64,000 bases of DNA. It comes from Sphingobium soli (GTDB lineage: Bacteria > Pseudomonadota > Alphaproteobacteria > Sphingomonadales > Sphingomonadaceae). The DNA is taken from assembly GCF_020782245.1 (NCBI RefSeq), contig NZ_JAJGNP010000003.1:62001-126000 (forward strand), given 5' to 3'. The translations under genes were made by a program, and so were the position numbers. This document shows positions 8,653 through 16,885 of this stretch, piece after piece (the stretch's first letter is position 1; every line of letters begins with the position of its first letter). The notes under the pieces were generated by a model that ran no database searches, was not told where the DNA came from, and was given only the letters and a program-made list of their open reading frames with translations.

Positions 8653-9246
8653 TCAGGCGCGGGGCTCAACCCAGCCAATCGTCCCATCCTGGCGACGATA
8701 GACCATATTATAGGTCGATGTGCCCGCATTCATGAAAAGCAGGGCATTGGTGTTGCGCAGATCAAGCATCATCACCGCATCCGATACGCTCGCCTCTGGG
8801 ATGTCGACGCGCGTTTCCGCGACGATCAGGGGCGCGTCATCGGGTTCTTCCTCTTCGCGGCCGCCGGCAAAGATGGTGTAGCCTGCGCCATCGACATCAT
8901 CCAGACTGAAGCCGTTGGCGCGCTGCGCTTCAGCGGCTGCTGCCTGCTGGCTGCGGTCCTTCAGACGGCGCATATAGCGGCGCAGCTGCTTTTCTATCCG
9001 CTCGGCCGCCTGGTCGAAGGCCGGATGCGCCTCCTGCGCTTCGCCCGCGCCCTTGAGGATAAGACCGGTCATGACATGACAGACGATGTCGCAATGGAAA
9101 GCGCCATGCGGCGCGCCGCGGAAGGTGACCTGGGCGGAAATCGTGCGGGAAAAATATTTCTCGGCCATCGCCTCGAGCCGATCCCAGACATGCTGCTTGA
9201 GCGCGTCGCCCGTTTCGACCTGATGCCCGGAAACACGAATATCCAT
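8653..9246 (-). CDS. hpf: Ribosome hibernation-promoting factor, long form
   Basis: Long-form HPF (197 aa), which binds the 30S decoding region and dimerises ribosomes into inactive 100S particles in stationary phase. N-terminal S30AE domain (MDIRVSGHQVETGDALKQHV ... residues 1-100), a charged linker, and the C-terminal dimerisation domain (PLIVAETRVDIPEASVSDAV, ending NTNALLFMNAGTSTYNMVYR). The open frame begins at 9306, but the ATG at 9246 has an AAGGAGAAGG ribosome site 3 nt away and matches the family N-terminus. Confidence 0.93.
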   Translation of the reverse strand: MDIRVSGHQVETGDALKQHVWDRLEAMAEKYFSRTISAQVTFRGAPHGAFHCDIVCHVMTGLILKGAGEAQEAHPAFDQAAERIEKQLRRYMRRLKDRSQQAAAAEAQRANGFSLDDVDGAGYTIFAGGREEEEPDDAPLIVAETRVDIPEASVSDAVMMLDLRNTNALLFMNAGTSTYNMVYRRQDGTIGWVEPRA

Positions 9247-9321
9247 ATGCCTTCTCCTTATTCTTGCCGAACCGCCGGGAGGGCGGCCGGGTTGGCGTGA
9301 AGGCACAGGTCCTTGATGGGC

Positions 9322-10014
9322 CTATGCCTCCTCCAGCCAGAGCGGCCTGTCCAGCGTCGCGACGAACGCGGCGTGCCGTTCCAGCTCCTGCGCGCTCGCC
9401 ATGAAGACGCGCGCAGGACGAACAGGGCGAACAACGGGACTTTCCGTCAGTTCCACCCTGACGATCTCTTTTGCCTCCTCCTGTGCCAGACCCAGGCCGA
9501 TCTGACGGCCGCCGGTCAGTTCGATATAGAGTTGCGCCAGCAATTCCGCGTCCAGCAGCGCGCCATGCTTGACGCGATGGCTGCGATCGATGCCGTAGCG
9601 GGTGCAGAGCGCGTCCAGACTGTGCTTGGCGCCCGGATGGAGTTGACGGGCAATCGCGACGGTGTCGATCATGCGGTGCATGCCGACTTGCGGATGGCCG
9701 CATAATGTCAGTTCATGGTTGAGGAATCCGAAGTCGAAGCGCGCATTGTGCGCGACCAGCGGACTGTCCTCCAGAAAATCGAGCAGTTCCAGCGCGCCCA
9801 GTGAAAAGACCGGATGCTTGGCCAGGAAATCGGCGGACAGGCCATGGACCGCAAAGGCGGCCGCCGGCATGTCGCGTTCGGGGTGATAATAAGCGTGGAA
9901 TGTGCGTCCGGTGGGCACACGATTGACCAGTTCGATACAGCCAATCTCCACCATCCGGTCGCCGGATGCAGGGTCGAACCCTGTCGTTTCGGTATCGAAA
10001 ATAATCTCGCGCAT
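9322..10014 (-). CDS. dnaQ: DNA polymerase III epsilon subunit (proofreading exonuclease)
   Basis: The 3'-5' proofreading subunit of the replicative polymerase (230 aa). Seen: ExoI motif FDTETTGFDP (Asp7, Glu9), ExoII around LVAHNARFDFGFLNHEL, and ExoIII HRVKHGALLDAELLA. The C-terminal tail (residues about 180-230) would contact the alpha subunit. It is the last gene of the ppsR-maf-aroE-coaE-dnaQ run, whose members overlap by 4 bp except here, where 31 bp separate coaE and dnaQ. Confidence 0.95.
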   Translation of the reverse strand: MREIIFDTETTGFDPASGDRMVEIGCIELVNRVPTGRTFHAYYHPERDMPAAAFAVHGLSADFLAKHPVFSLGALELLDFLEDSPLVAHNARFDFGFLNHELTLCGHPQVGMHRMIDTVAIARQLHPGAKHSLDALCTRYGIDRSHRVKHGALLDAELLAQLYIELTGGRQIGLGLAQEEAKEIVRVELTESPVVRPVRPARVFMASAQELERHAAFVATLDRPLWLEEA

Positions 10015-10045
10015 TGCCCTCGCAATCGACTCTGTGGGCTAACCC

Positions 10046-10639
10046 TTATCTGCCTGTCTGGCGGCCAAGGCAAGCGACCAGACGGCGAACCTGTGCGGCC
10101 GTTTCGGCCAAGCTCGTGCCCGTATTGATGATATAGTCAGCCCGCGTCCGCTTTACAGCATCGGGAGTTTGCAGGTTGACGATCTGCCGGAATTTGGACG
10201 CCGTCATTCCGGGCCGGGCGAGCACGCGCCGACGCTGCTTCCACGCCGGTGCGGTAACGACAATCACGCCGTTCAGCCGCCTTTCGCCACGGGTTTCGAA
10301 CAGCAACGGTATGTCGAGGATGACGAAAGCGCGGGCGCGGTGGCGTTTCAGGAACCGCTCGCGCCGGTCGTGGACGGCCGGATGGACGATCGCCTCCAGC
10401 GCCTTGCGCGCTTGCGGATCGCCGAAGACGGCAGCGCCCAGCCTGGCACGATTCACGCCCTTGGGACCCGTGGTTCCGGGAAATCGGGCTTCGATAGCGG
10501 GAAGCAAGGGGCCGTCCGGGCCTTGCAACCGGTGCACCTCCGCGTCGGCATCGAATACCGGCACCCCGGCCCGGCGGAACATGGCCGCGACGGTCGATTT
10601 GCCCATGCCGATCGAGCCGGTCAGGCCATAGACCTTCAT
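10046..10639 (-). CDS. coaE: Dephospho-CoA kinase
   Basis: Last step of coenzyme A synthesis, phosphorylating the 3'-OH of dephospho-CoA. The 197-aa P-loop protein shows GLTGSIGMGKST (residues 5-16), the substrate motif DADAEVHRL, and the lid/base region IVHPAVHDRRERFLKR with PLLFETRGE. Its ATG overlaps the aroE stop by 4 bp. Confidence 0.95.
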   Translation of the reverse strand: MKVYGLTGSIGMGKSTVAAMFRRAGVPVFDADAEVHRLQGPDGPLLPAIEARFPGTTGPKGVNRARLGAAVFGDPQARKALEAIVHPAVHDRRERFLKRHRARAFVILDIPLLFETRGERRLNGVIVVTAPAWKQRRRVLARPGMTASKFRQIVNLQTPDAVKRTRADYIINTGTSLAETAAQVRRLVACLGRQTGR

Positions 10640-11463
10640 GACTGGGCGGCGAGGAGCCGTTCGCGCAATTCCCCGTCCAGTTCGCGAGGCGGCTGCGCGT
10701 CGAAGAATATGTCGAAGGCCAGAGCCGCCTGTCCAATCAGCATTTCAAGGCCATCAAGCGTCCGCAAACCCCGCGCGCGCGCAGCTTTGAGCAAGCCGGT
10801 TTCCAACGGGGCATAGACGATGTCGTAGACGATAGCCTTTTCGGGCAACGGCGTCAGGTCGAGATCGAGCGCGGGCTGCCCGACCATGCCGAGCGAGGTT
10901 GAATTGACCAGCAGGTCAGCGGCCGGCAGCGCGTCGGCCATGCCAAGCACCCTGCCCTTCACCCTGGCGCGATCAAGCAGCGCCTGACCCTTGGCGGCGT
11001 CGCGCGCCATGATGCTGATGTCGGGGACGCCAAGGCTGGCCAGCGCGAATAAAATCGCCCGCGCCGCGCCGCCCGACCCGATAATGACGGCGCTCTGGCC
11101 CTGCCAGCCGTCGCGCAGCAATGGCTGGAGGAAACCGCCCGCGTCGGTGTTGGTGCCGATCAACGGTCCGCCGGTTTCCGAGGCAATGGTGTTGACCGCC
11201 CCGATCCGGTCGCGCACGCCGCCCGGATCATCGACATAATCGAGTACTGCGATTTTATGCGGAATGGTGACATTGCAGCCGAGCCAGTCCGGGTCGGCGC
11301 GCCGCTGAAGGAAATAGGTGCTGAGGCTATCGGCTGTCACGTGCGTCTTGCGATATTCCGCCTCAATATTGAGGGCCTCAAGCCAGAAATTATGGATGAG
11401 GGGCGACTGGCTGTGCGCGATCGGATCGCCGATTACCTCGGCATAGGGAAGTTTGTCGGTCAT
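10636..11463 (-). CDS. aroE: Shikimate dehydrogenase (NADP+)
   Basis: Reduces 3-dehydroshikimate to shikimate in aromatic amino acid synthesis (275 aa). Seen: substrate-binding GDPIAHSQSPLIHNFW, catalytic-lysine motif NVTIPHK, the NADP glycine-rich loop GSGGAARAILFAL and VNSTSLGM, and the C-terminal DGLEMLIGQAALAF. It overlaps both neighbours by 4 bp (ATGA). Confidence 0.95.
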   Translation of the reverse strand: MTDKLPYAEVIGDPIAHSQSPLIHNFWLEALNIEAEYRKTHVTADSLSTYFLQRRADPDWLGCNVTIPHKIAVLDYVDDPGGVRDRIGAVNTIASETGGPLIGTNTDAGGFLQPLLRDGWQGQSAVIIGSGGAARAILFALASLGVPDISIMARDAAKGQALLDRARVKGRVLGMADALPAADLLVNSTSLGMVGQPALDLDLTPLPEKAIVYDIVYAPLETGLLKAARARGLRTLDGLEMLIGQAALAFDIFFDAQPPRELDGELRERLLAAQS

Positions 11464-12065
11464 GCTTTCAGAACGCCACGCACGCGCAGAAAGTCAAGCA
11501 GGGGAAGAAGCGGCAGACCCTGGATCGCGAACTGGCTGCCTTCCACCCGGCTGAACAGTTGCGCGCCCGGTCCTTCGATCCGGTAGCAGCCCACGCACCA
11601 GCGGCATTCGTCCCAGTCGCTGTCCAGATAGGCAGTAATAAAGTTTTCCGACAACGGCCGCACGGTCATGCGCACCCGCTCGACATGCCGCCAGATCGGA
11701 TCACCGTTCAGCACGATCACCGCAGCGCTGTGAAGATGATGCACGCGGCCCGAAAGCTGGCGCAGGATGCGCTCCGCATCGGCCCGATCAATCGCCTTGT
11801 CGATCATCTCGCCCCGTTCCGCGCCGTCGCCGATGCTGAGCGTCTGGTCGCAGCCCAGCACCAGCGCGCCAGGCACGCGACGCGACACCTTCAGCGCCTT
11901 CAGTTCCGCCAGGGCATCGGCGAGCGCGCGGGCGTCCAGCCCGTCGGCGCGCAGCGCCGCCTTGGCGGCATCTTCGTCCACGCCGGGGGATAGCGCCTCG
12001 AAGGGCACCTGCGCCGCCGTCAGCAGCGCCCGGCGGCTGGCGCTTTGCGAGGCAAGGACGATCAT
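11460..12065 (-). CDS. maf: Maf-family nucleotide pyrophosphatase
   Basis: House-cleaning nucleoside triphosphate pyrophosphatase of the Maf/YceF/YhdE group (201 aa); members hydrolyse dTTP/UTP or m7GTP, and the subtype is not assigned here. Seen: LASQSASRRALL at the N-terminus, the VLGCDQTL catalytic strand, LRQLSGRVHHLHSA and YRIEGPGAQLF. It overlaps ppsR and aroE by 4 bp each. Confidence 0.92.
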   Translation of the reverse strand: MIVLASQSASRRALLTAAQVPFEALSPGVDEDAAKAALRADGLDARALADALAELKALKVSRRVPGALVLGCDQTLSIGDGAERGEMIDKAIDRADAERILRQLSGRVHHLHSAAVIVLNGDPIWRHVERVRMTVRPLSENFITAYLDSDWDECRWCVGCYRIEGPGAQLFSRVEGSQFAIQGLPLLPLLDFLRVRGVLKA

Positions 12066-12889
12066 GCGCCGTCTCCCTCCGCGAGCACTCGGTCGTTGAA
12101 GAGGTTGATGATCGCCGCGGCGGCTTCCTCGATCGACCGCCGCGTCATGTCGATGACGGGCCAGCCATGGTCAGCGAACATGCGCCTGGCAAAGGCCAGT
12201 TCATCCTGCACCTTGTCGATATCGACATAAGCGGTTTCAGGCGCCTGGTTGAGCGAGAGCAACCGGTTACGCCGAATCTGGATCAGCCGTTCGGGACTGA
12301 CGGTAAGCCCCACGACCATGGGATGACGCAGCGTGTAGAGACTGCGCGGCGGCGGCGATTCCGGTACGAGCGGGATATTGGCGGTCTTGTAGCCGCGATT
12401 GGCGAGATAGATGGAGGTTGGCGTTTTGGACGCACGCGAAACGCCCGCTAGGACGATATCGGCCTCCTCCCAATTTTCGTGGCCGACGCCGTCATCATGC
12501 GCGATGGTGAACTGGATCGCCTCGATCCGCGCGAAATAGGCTTCGTCCAATATATGTTTGCGGCCTGGCCGGGTGCGGGTTTCCTGCCCCAATATGTTGG
12601 AGAGGGCGTCTGCCACGCTGTCGAGCGCCGCGACATGCGGCAGACCAAGCGCGCGACAGCGGGTTTCCAGCCGCCGCCGCAGCATATGGTTCGTCAGCGT
12701 GAACAGCACGAGGCCCGGATTGGCGGCGATATCCTCCATGATCCGGTCAAGGTGCACATCCGACCGCACCATCGGCCAGAAATGGCGGATTGCCTCGACA
12801 TTTTCGAACAGGCCGATCGCCGCCTTGGCAATATTTTCAAGCGTTTCCCCGGTGGAATCTGATAGAAGGTGGAGGTGGATACGCGCCAT
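12062..12889 (-). CDS. ppsR: Pyruvate, phosphate/water dikinase regulatory protein (DUF299)
   Basis: Bifunctional kinase/pyrophosphorylase that controls PEP synthase or pyruvate phosphate dikinase by ADP-dependent threonine phosphorylation and Pi-dependent dephosphorylation (275 aa). Seen: LLSDSTGETLENIAKAA at the N-terminus, the P-loop-like GVSRASKTPTSIYLANRG (residues about 148-165) and DMTRRSIEEAAA near the C-terminus. The frame runs on to 13015, but the ATG at 12889 matches the family. First gene of a five-gene operon pointing away from the probable origin. Confidence 0.93.
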   Translation of the reverse strand: MARIHLHLLSDSTGETLENIAKAAIGLFENVEAIRHFWPMVRSDVHLDRIMEDIAANPGLVLFTLTNHMLRRRLETRCRALGLPHVAALDSVADALSNILGQETRTRPGRKHILDEAYFARIEAIQFTIAHDDGVGHENWEEADIVLAGVSRASKTPTSIYLANRGYKTANIPLVPESPPPRSLYTLRHPMVVGLTVSPERLIQIRRNRLLSLNQAPETAYVDIDKVQDELAFARRMFADHGWPVIDMTRRSIEEAAAAIINLFNDRVLAEGDGA

Positions 12890-12911
12890 GTGCCCATCTG
12901 TGTGGAAGGGC

Positions 12912-12920
12912 TGTGGATAA
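12912..12920 (-). promoter_or_regulatory. DnaA box, perfect match (minus strand)
   Basis: TGTGGATAA on the plus strand, the complement of the consensus TTATCCACA. Confidence 0.8.
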
Positions 12921-12980
12921 AGCAAGGGAGGAATCAGTGGATGAAATCGCGGTTTTGGTCCCTCCCCACTGACCGGACTC

Positions 12981-12989
12981 TTATCCACA
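12981..12989 (+). promoter_or_regulatory. DnaA box, perfect match (plus strand)
   Basis: TTATCCACA, directly following a GANTC site (12976-12980). Confidence 0.8.
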
Positions 12990-13011
12990 CCCCTCCCACA
13001 GGCGCTGGATT

Positions 13012-13020
13012 TCATCCACA
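13012..13020 (+). promoter_or_regulatory. DnaA box, one mismatch
   Basis: TCATCCACA, one base from consensus; forms a head-to-head pair with the box at 13024. Confidence 0.6.
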
Positions 13021-13023
13021 GCC

Positions 13024-13032
13024 TGTGGATAG
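13024..13032 (-). promoter_or_regulatory. DnaA box, one mismatch
   Basis: TGTGGATAG, complement of CTATCCACA, one base from consensus, three bases away from the box at 13012-13020 on the other strand. Confidence 0.6.
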
Positions 13033-13177
13033 CGGGGGCAGATTGCCTGACTCGGACGCGATTGCGTCAATCGCCAGAGTCAATCTGTTGGCAATTCCGG
13101 GCACAGCGCATTAACCCCGCTGCCAACGCACCAACATCTGCATCATCCTTTTTGAATCTTAATTAAGTGAGAGTCTG

Positions 13178-14236
13178 ATGAGCCTGAACGCCCCGGCCCA
13201 TGGCGCCGACAAGAAACTTCTGGGCGTGCTCCGGGGTGAACGTCCGGCAGTGCCGCCAGTCTGGCTGATGCGCCAGGCAGGCCGCTATCTACCGGAATAT
13301 CGCGAGTTGCGTGCCGATAAGGGCGGCTTTCTGGAACTGGTCTATGACAGCGCCGCCGCGGCGGAAGTGACGCTGCAACCGTTGCGCCGGTTCGGCTTTG
13401 ACGGAGCGATCCTGTTTTCGGACATCCTGATCGTGCCCTATGCCATGGGGCAGAGTCTGTGGTTCGAGGCCGGCGAAGGCCCACGCCTCGCGCCGATCCT
13501 GGCGGAGACGGACCTGTCGGCGCTGACGCCCGAATGGTCGCGTTTTGACGCCGTCTATGACACGGTGCGCCGCGTGAAGGCCGCGCTGAACCCCAATGTC
13601 ACCTTTCTGGGCTTTGCCGGCAGTCCCTGGACGATCGCAACCTATATGGTGGCGGGCCAGGGCAGCAAGGATCATGGGGCTGCGCGGCGCATGGCCTATG
13701 GCGAGCCCGATCGCTTTGCTGCGCTGATCGACGCGATCATCGCGGCGACTGTCGAGTATCTCAGCGGCCAGATCGCGACCGGGGTCGAGGCCGTGCAATT
13801 ATTTGACAGCTGGTCCGGCAGCCTGGCGCCGATCCAGTTTGAACGCTGGGTGATCGACCCCAACCGCCGCATCGTCGCGGCGCTGAAGGAACGCCATCCC
13901 GATATTCCGGTCATCGGCTTTCCAAAGGGGGCGGGCGCGAAGCTGGCCGATTATGCGGTGCAAACCGGCGTCGATGCTGTTGGCGTGGACGAAACGATCG
14001 ATCCGCATTGGGCGCATGGCGCCTTACCGGCGGGCATGCCGGTGCAGGGCAATCTCGATCCCCTGGCGCTGATTGCTGGCGGGCGCGCGGTGGAAGAGGC
14101 GGTGGACGCGATCCGCGCTGCCTTTGCCGATCGCCCGCATATCTTCAACCTTGGCCATGGGATTTTGCCCGACACGCCCATTGCGCATGTCGAGGCGCTT
14201 CTTAGCTATGTGCGACAGCAAGGAGATTGCAGCTGA
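13178..14236 (+). CDS. hemE: Uroporphyrinogen decarboxylase
   Basis: Converts uroporphyrinogen III to coproporphyrinogen III in heme synthesis (352 aa, family length). Seen: the signature RPAVPPVWLMRQAGRYLPEYR near the N-terminus, the second signature GFAGSPWTIATYMVAGQGSK, and GFPKGAG and FNLGHGILPDTP in the C-terminal half. It is the first gene to the right of the probable origin, and a GANTC site lies at 13171-13175 just before the ATG, so transcription could be sensitive to methylation state. hemJ follows with a 1-base overlap. Confidence 0.97.
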   Translation: MSLNAPAHGADKKLLGVLRGERPAVPPVWLMRQAGRYLPEYRELRADKGGFLELVYDSAAAAEVTLQPLRRFGFDGAILFSDILIVPYAMGQSLWFEAGEGPRLAPILAETDLSALTPEWSRFDAVYDTVRRVKAALNPNVTFLGFAGSPWTIATYMVAGQGSKDHGAARRMAYGEPDRFAALIDAIIAATVEYLSGQIATGVEAVQLFDSWSGSLAPIQFERWVIDPNRRIVAALKERHPDIPVIGFPKGAGAKLADYAVQTGVDAVGVDETIDPHWAHGALPAGMPVQGNLDPLALIAGGRAVEEAVDAIRAAFADRPHIFNLGHGILPDTPIAHVEALLSYVRQQGDCS

Positions 14237-14676
14237 TGGTCTATCTTGGCGCCGCTTATCTGTGGGTGAAGGCCGCCCATCTGATCTTCGTCATCTTCCT
14301 GATGGCGGGCTTGTTCATGATGCCGCGCTTCTTCGTCTATCATCAGGAAACCGTGCCGGGGTCGCCAGAGGACCAGCGCTGGATCGAACGCGAAGGCCGC
14401 TTGCTCAAGATCATCCTCAACCCCTCGCTGGTGCTGGTCTGGGTGCTGGGGCTGATGCTGATGGTGGAAATTGGTGCGTGGCAGTTCGGCTGGTTCCACC
14501 TCAAACTGCTCTTCGTGCTTGGGCTGACCGGCTATCATGGCTGGATCGCGAGCTACACGAAGAAGCTGGCCAAGGGGCAGCGGCCGCTTGGCGACCGGCA
14601 GTTGCGGTTGCTGAACGAAATTCCGGGGATCGCGGCGGCCGTGATCGTGATCGCGGTGATCGTGAAACCCTTCTGA
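14236..14676 (+). CDS. hemJ: Protoporphyrinogen IX oxidase HemJ (UPF0093/CopD-like)
   Basis: Small (146 aa) membrane protein of the HemJ family, which oxidises protoporphyrinogen IX to protoporphyrin IX in bacteria lacking HemG/HemY. Four predicted membrane helices (about 8-28, 55-77, 82-102, 125-145). The N-terminal helix has the conserved histidine in VKAAHLIFVIFLMAGLF followed by RFFVYH. The ATG at 14236 overlaps the hemE stop (TGATG), with AGGAG at 14221-14225; a TTG at 14227 is in frame but less likely. Being next to hemE supports the heme role. Confidence 0.87.
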   Translation: MVYLGAAYLWVKAAHLIFVIFLMAGLFMMPRFFVYHQETVPGSPEDQRWIEREGRLLKIILNPSLVLVWVLGLMLMVEIGAWQFGWFHLKLLFVLGLTGYHGWIASYTKKLAKGQRPLGDRQLRLLNEIPGIAAAVIVIAVIVKPF

Positions 14677-14691
14677 TCCCCCTGCTTGCGT

Positions 14692-15537
14692 TTAGGCAGG
14701 ATCGACTGCGATATTGTCGATAAGGCGCGTGGAGCCCAGTTTCGCCGCGCCGAGCAGCCGCGCCGGCCGATCAAGCCTATGTATCGGCTCGAGCGTTGTC
14801 GCGTCGCACAAGGTTATATAGTCGATCGGGCCAAAACCATGGGCCGACAGCGTCGCTATCGCCTGCGCCAGCGCGCCATCGACTGGATCGCCGCGTTCCA
14901 TCTGTCGCTTGGCTTCGCCCAGCGCGCGCGGCAGCGCCAACGCCTTTTTGCGTTCGTCTTCGGTTAGATAGGCATTGCGCGACGACAGGGCGAGGCCGTC
15001 CTCGGCCCGCTGCGTCGGCAGGCCGACAATCTCGATAGGCAGGTCAAGGTCGGTCACGAAACGGCGGATGACGGCAAGCTGCTGATAATCTTTTTCACCA
15101 AAGATCGCGACATCGGGCCGGACCTGGTTGAACAATTTGGTCACGACCGTGGCGACGCCGTCGAAATGACCGGGCCGCGCTGCGCCATCCAGTCCTTCGC
15201 TGATGCCGGACACGCTGATATTGGTGGCAAATCCGGCGGGATACATGACGTCGACGCTCGGCGCCCAGAGAATGGCAACGCCGGCTGCCTGAAGCAGCTG
15301 CGCGTCCTTGGCTTCGCGCCTTGGATAGGCGTCCAGATCCTCGTTCGGACCGAATTGCCGGGGATTGACGAAGATCGACACGACGACATGGCGTCCGTGG
15401 CGGCGCGCTTCCTCCACCAGGGCCATATGCCCGTCATGCAGCGCGCCCATTGTCGGCACCAGAGCAATCGGCCGGCCATTGCTGCGCAGGGCATCGACAG
15501 CGGCGCGGAGAGTGGAGATATCACGCAGCGTTTGCAC
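14692..15537 (-). CDS. panC: Pantothenate synthetase
   Basis: ATP-dependent condensation of pantoate and beta-alanine for CoA synthesis (281 aa). Seen: PTMGALHDGHMALVEEAR (HxGH nucleotide site), the VSIFVNPRQFGPNEDLDAYPR segment, GAARPGHFDGVATVV, FGEKDYQQL, and KMSK-like LSSRNAYLT. The frame is open to 15645. The family N-terminus (QTLRDISTLRAA) begins at the GTG at 15537, though no strong ribosome site is seen; an ATG at 15612 is the alternative. It is convergent with hemJ and divergent from mipZ. Confidence 0.92.
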   Translation of the reverse strand: MQTLRDISTLRAAVDALRSNGRPIALVPTMGALHDGHMALVEEARRHGRHVVVSIFVNPRQFGPNEDLDAYPRREAKDAQLLQAAGVAILWAPSVDVMYPAGFATNISVSGISEGLDGAARPGHFDGVATVVTKLFNQVRPDVAIFGEKDYQQLAVIRRFVTDLDLPIEIVGLPTQRAEDGLALSSRNAYLTEDERKKALALPRALGEAKRQMERGDPVDGALAQAIATLSAHGFGPIDYITLCDATTLEPIHRLDRPARLLGAAKLGSTRLIDNIAVDPA

Positions 15538-15644
15538 GGAAGGATGGGCTCCGATAAGGGCGAGGAGATAATGGCGTCCTGCTATGCCGGTGCCGGCGCG
15601 AGCGTCAATCATCATTGCGACAGTCAACGGGGTTATCAGGGGCA

Positions 15645-16451
15645 ATGGGCAATCCTCAGCCGCATCTCATCATCTTCGCCAATGAAAAGGGCGGTACGGG
15701 CAAATCGACGACGGCCGTTCATACCGCCATCGCGCTCAGCGCCCTGGGGCACCAGGTTGGCCTTATCGACCTCGATCCGCGGCAACGGACGGTCACCCGC
15801 TATATGGAAAACCGCGTTGAAACCGCACGTCGCCGCGGCATTGACCTGCCAGTGCCCGATTTTTCGGTCTTTACCGGCGACAGCACCGACGCGCTGGACG
15901 ATCAGGTGGTGGAGATGGCGCAGGGCAAGGATTTCCTGGTCGTCGATACGCCGGGACGCGACGATGTCTTCGCGCGCCATCTGGCGCCCCACGCCAACAC
16001 GTTGGTGACGCCGATGAACGACAGTTTCGTTGATTTCGACCTCATCGGTCAGGTCGATCCTGAAACCTTCAAGGTGCGGCGCCTATCCTTCTATTCGGAA
16101 CTGATCTTTGACGCGCGCAAGACGCGGGCAAAGGTGGACGGGGTCACGATCGATTGGGTGGTGCTACGCAACCGCGTCCAGCATCATGATGCGCGCAACA
16201 AGAAGCGGGTGGGCGATGCACTGATGGAATTGTCGCGCCGGGTCGGTTTCCGGGTCATCCCCGGTCTGTCGGAACGCGTGATCTTTCGCGAGCTTTTCCC
16301 GTCAGGCCTGACCCTGCTGGACAAGGGGCATCTGGGCGAACTGGGTGTCAGCCACATCGCCGCGCGGCAGGAACTGCGCGAGATGGTGGCGGGCTTTGCC
16401 CTGCCGACGCAGGGTGGCGCCGCCTCTGTGGATCTGATCGGCGCGGCCTGA
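15645..16451 (+). CDS. mipZ: MipZ, ParA-like division-plane positioning ATPase
   Basis: P-loop ATPase that, in Caulobacter, forms a bipolar gradient from ParB-parS complexes and inhibits FtsZ so that division occurs at midcell. The 268-aa sequence has the deviant Walker A FANEKGGTGKSTTAVH (Lys15, Lys20), LIDLDPRQRTVTRYMENR, the strand LVVDTPG, the highly conserved MNDSFVDFDLIGQVDP, DWVVLRNR and ELFPSGLTLLD. These separate it from plain ParA. The J-domain gene follows with a 1-base overlap. The cognate ParB/parS system is in the same window at 56-60 kb. Confidence 0.93.
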   Translation: MGNPQPHLIIFANEKGGTGKSTTAVHTAIALSALGHQVGLIDLDPRQRTVTRYMENRVETARRRGIDLPVPDFSVFTGDSTDALDDQVVEMAQGKDFLVVDTPGRDDVFARHLAPHANTLVTPMNDSFVDFDLIGQVDPETFKVRRLSFYSELIFDARKTRAKVDGVTIDWVVLRNRVQHHDARNKKRVGDALMELSRRVGFRVIPGLSERVIFRELFPSGLTLLDKGHLGELGVSHIAARQELREMVAGFALPTQGGAASVDLIGAA

Positions 16452-16885
16452 TGGGCGTGTTGACGCTGCTGATCGCAGCACTCGCCATCTGGCTGATCTG
16501 GACCGGCAAGCTGCAACGCATGACCGCGAAGGACGGGATTGCCCTGAGCGCAGCGCTGGTGGGGGCGGTGCTGGCGGCAAAGGGCAAGCCAGTGATCGGC
16601 GCGCCGCTGCTGATCAGCGTCGCACTGTTCTTCGCGCAACAGGGGCAGGCGCGCGCGCGGCGGCGCAAACGGGCAATCCCTCCTGCCCCGACGGCTGATC
16701 ACGCCGACATCGCGCGCGCGCGCGCGCTACTTGGGCTTGGCCCGGATGCCGATGCCGATGCGATCCGCGCGGCGCATCGGCGCCTGATCGCGTCTGTTCA
16801 TCCCGACAAGGGTGGGACAGAGGCGCTGGCGGCGCAGATCAATGCCGCGCGCGATCTGCTGCTGCAGGAGCGGGCAGGGCGGTGA
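16451..16885 (+). CDS. Membrane-anchored J-domain (DnaJ-like) protein
   Basis: A 144-aa protein with two N-terminal hydrophobic segments (about 3-18 and 30-62), a basic stretch (ARARRRKRA), and a C-terminal J domain containing HPDKGG (His117-Pro118-Asp119), the DnaK-stimulating motif. It is thus a short, TM-anchored DnaK co-chaperone of the kind common in alphaproteobacteria. It overlaps mipZ by one base and pgmG by four, suggesting one transcript. Confidence 0.85.
   Translation: MGVLTLLIAALAIWLIWTGKLQRMTAKDGIALSAALVGAVLAAKGKPVIGAPLLISVALFFAQQGQARARRRKRAIPPAPTADHADIARARALLGLGPDADADAIRAAHRRLIASVHPDKGGTEALAAQINAARDLLLQERAGR

Larger units (their letters stand above)
12890..13177. other. oriC: Probable chromosomal replication origin (oriC, Caulobacter-type)
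   Basis: A 288-bp gap between divergently transcribed ppsR and hemE, the position of the origin in Caulobacter and Rickettsia. It contains two perfect DnaA boxes (TTATCCACA at 12981-12989; its complement at 12912-12920) and two single-mismatch boxes (13012-13020 and 13024-13032). Six GANTC methylation sites start at 12931, 12976, 13049, 13077, 13154 and 13171. An AT-rich stretch (13141-13170, including TTAATTAA) beside hemE could be the unwinding element. Genes on both sides are transcribed away from it. Its function is inferred from these signals. Confidence 0.82.

Noticed and set aside
13159-13166. TTAATTAA in the origin gap as a CtrA site
   Set aside because: CtrA needs TTAA half sites separated by 7 bp; here they are adjacent. 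It is better explained as part of the AT-rich unwinding stretch.
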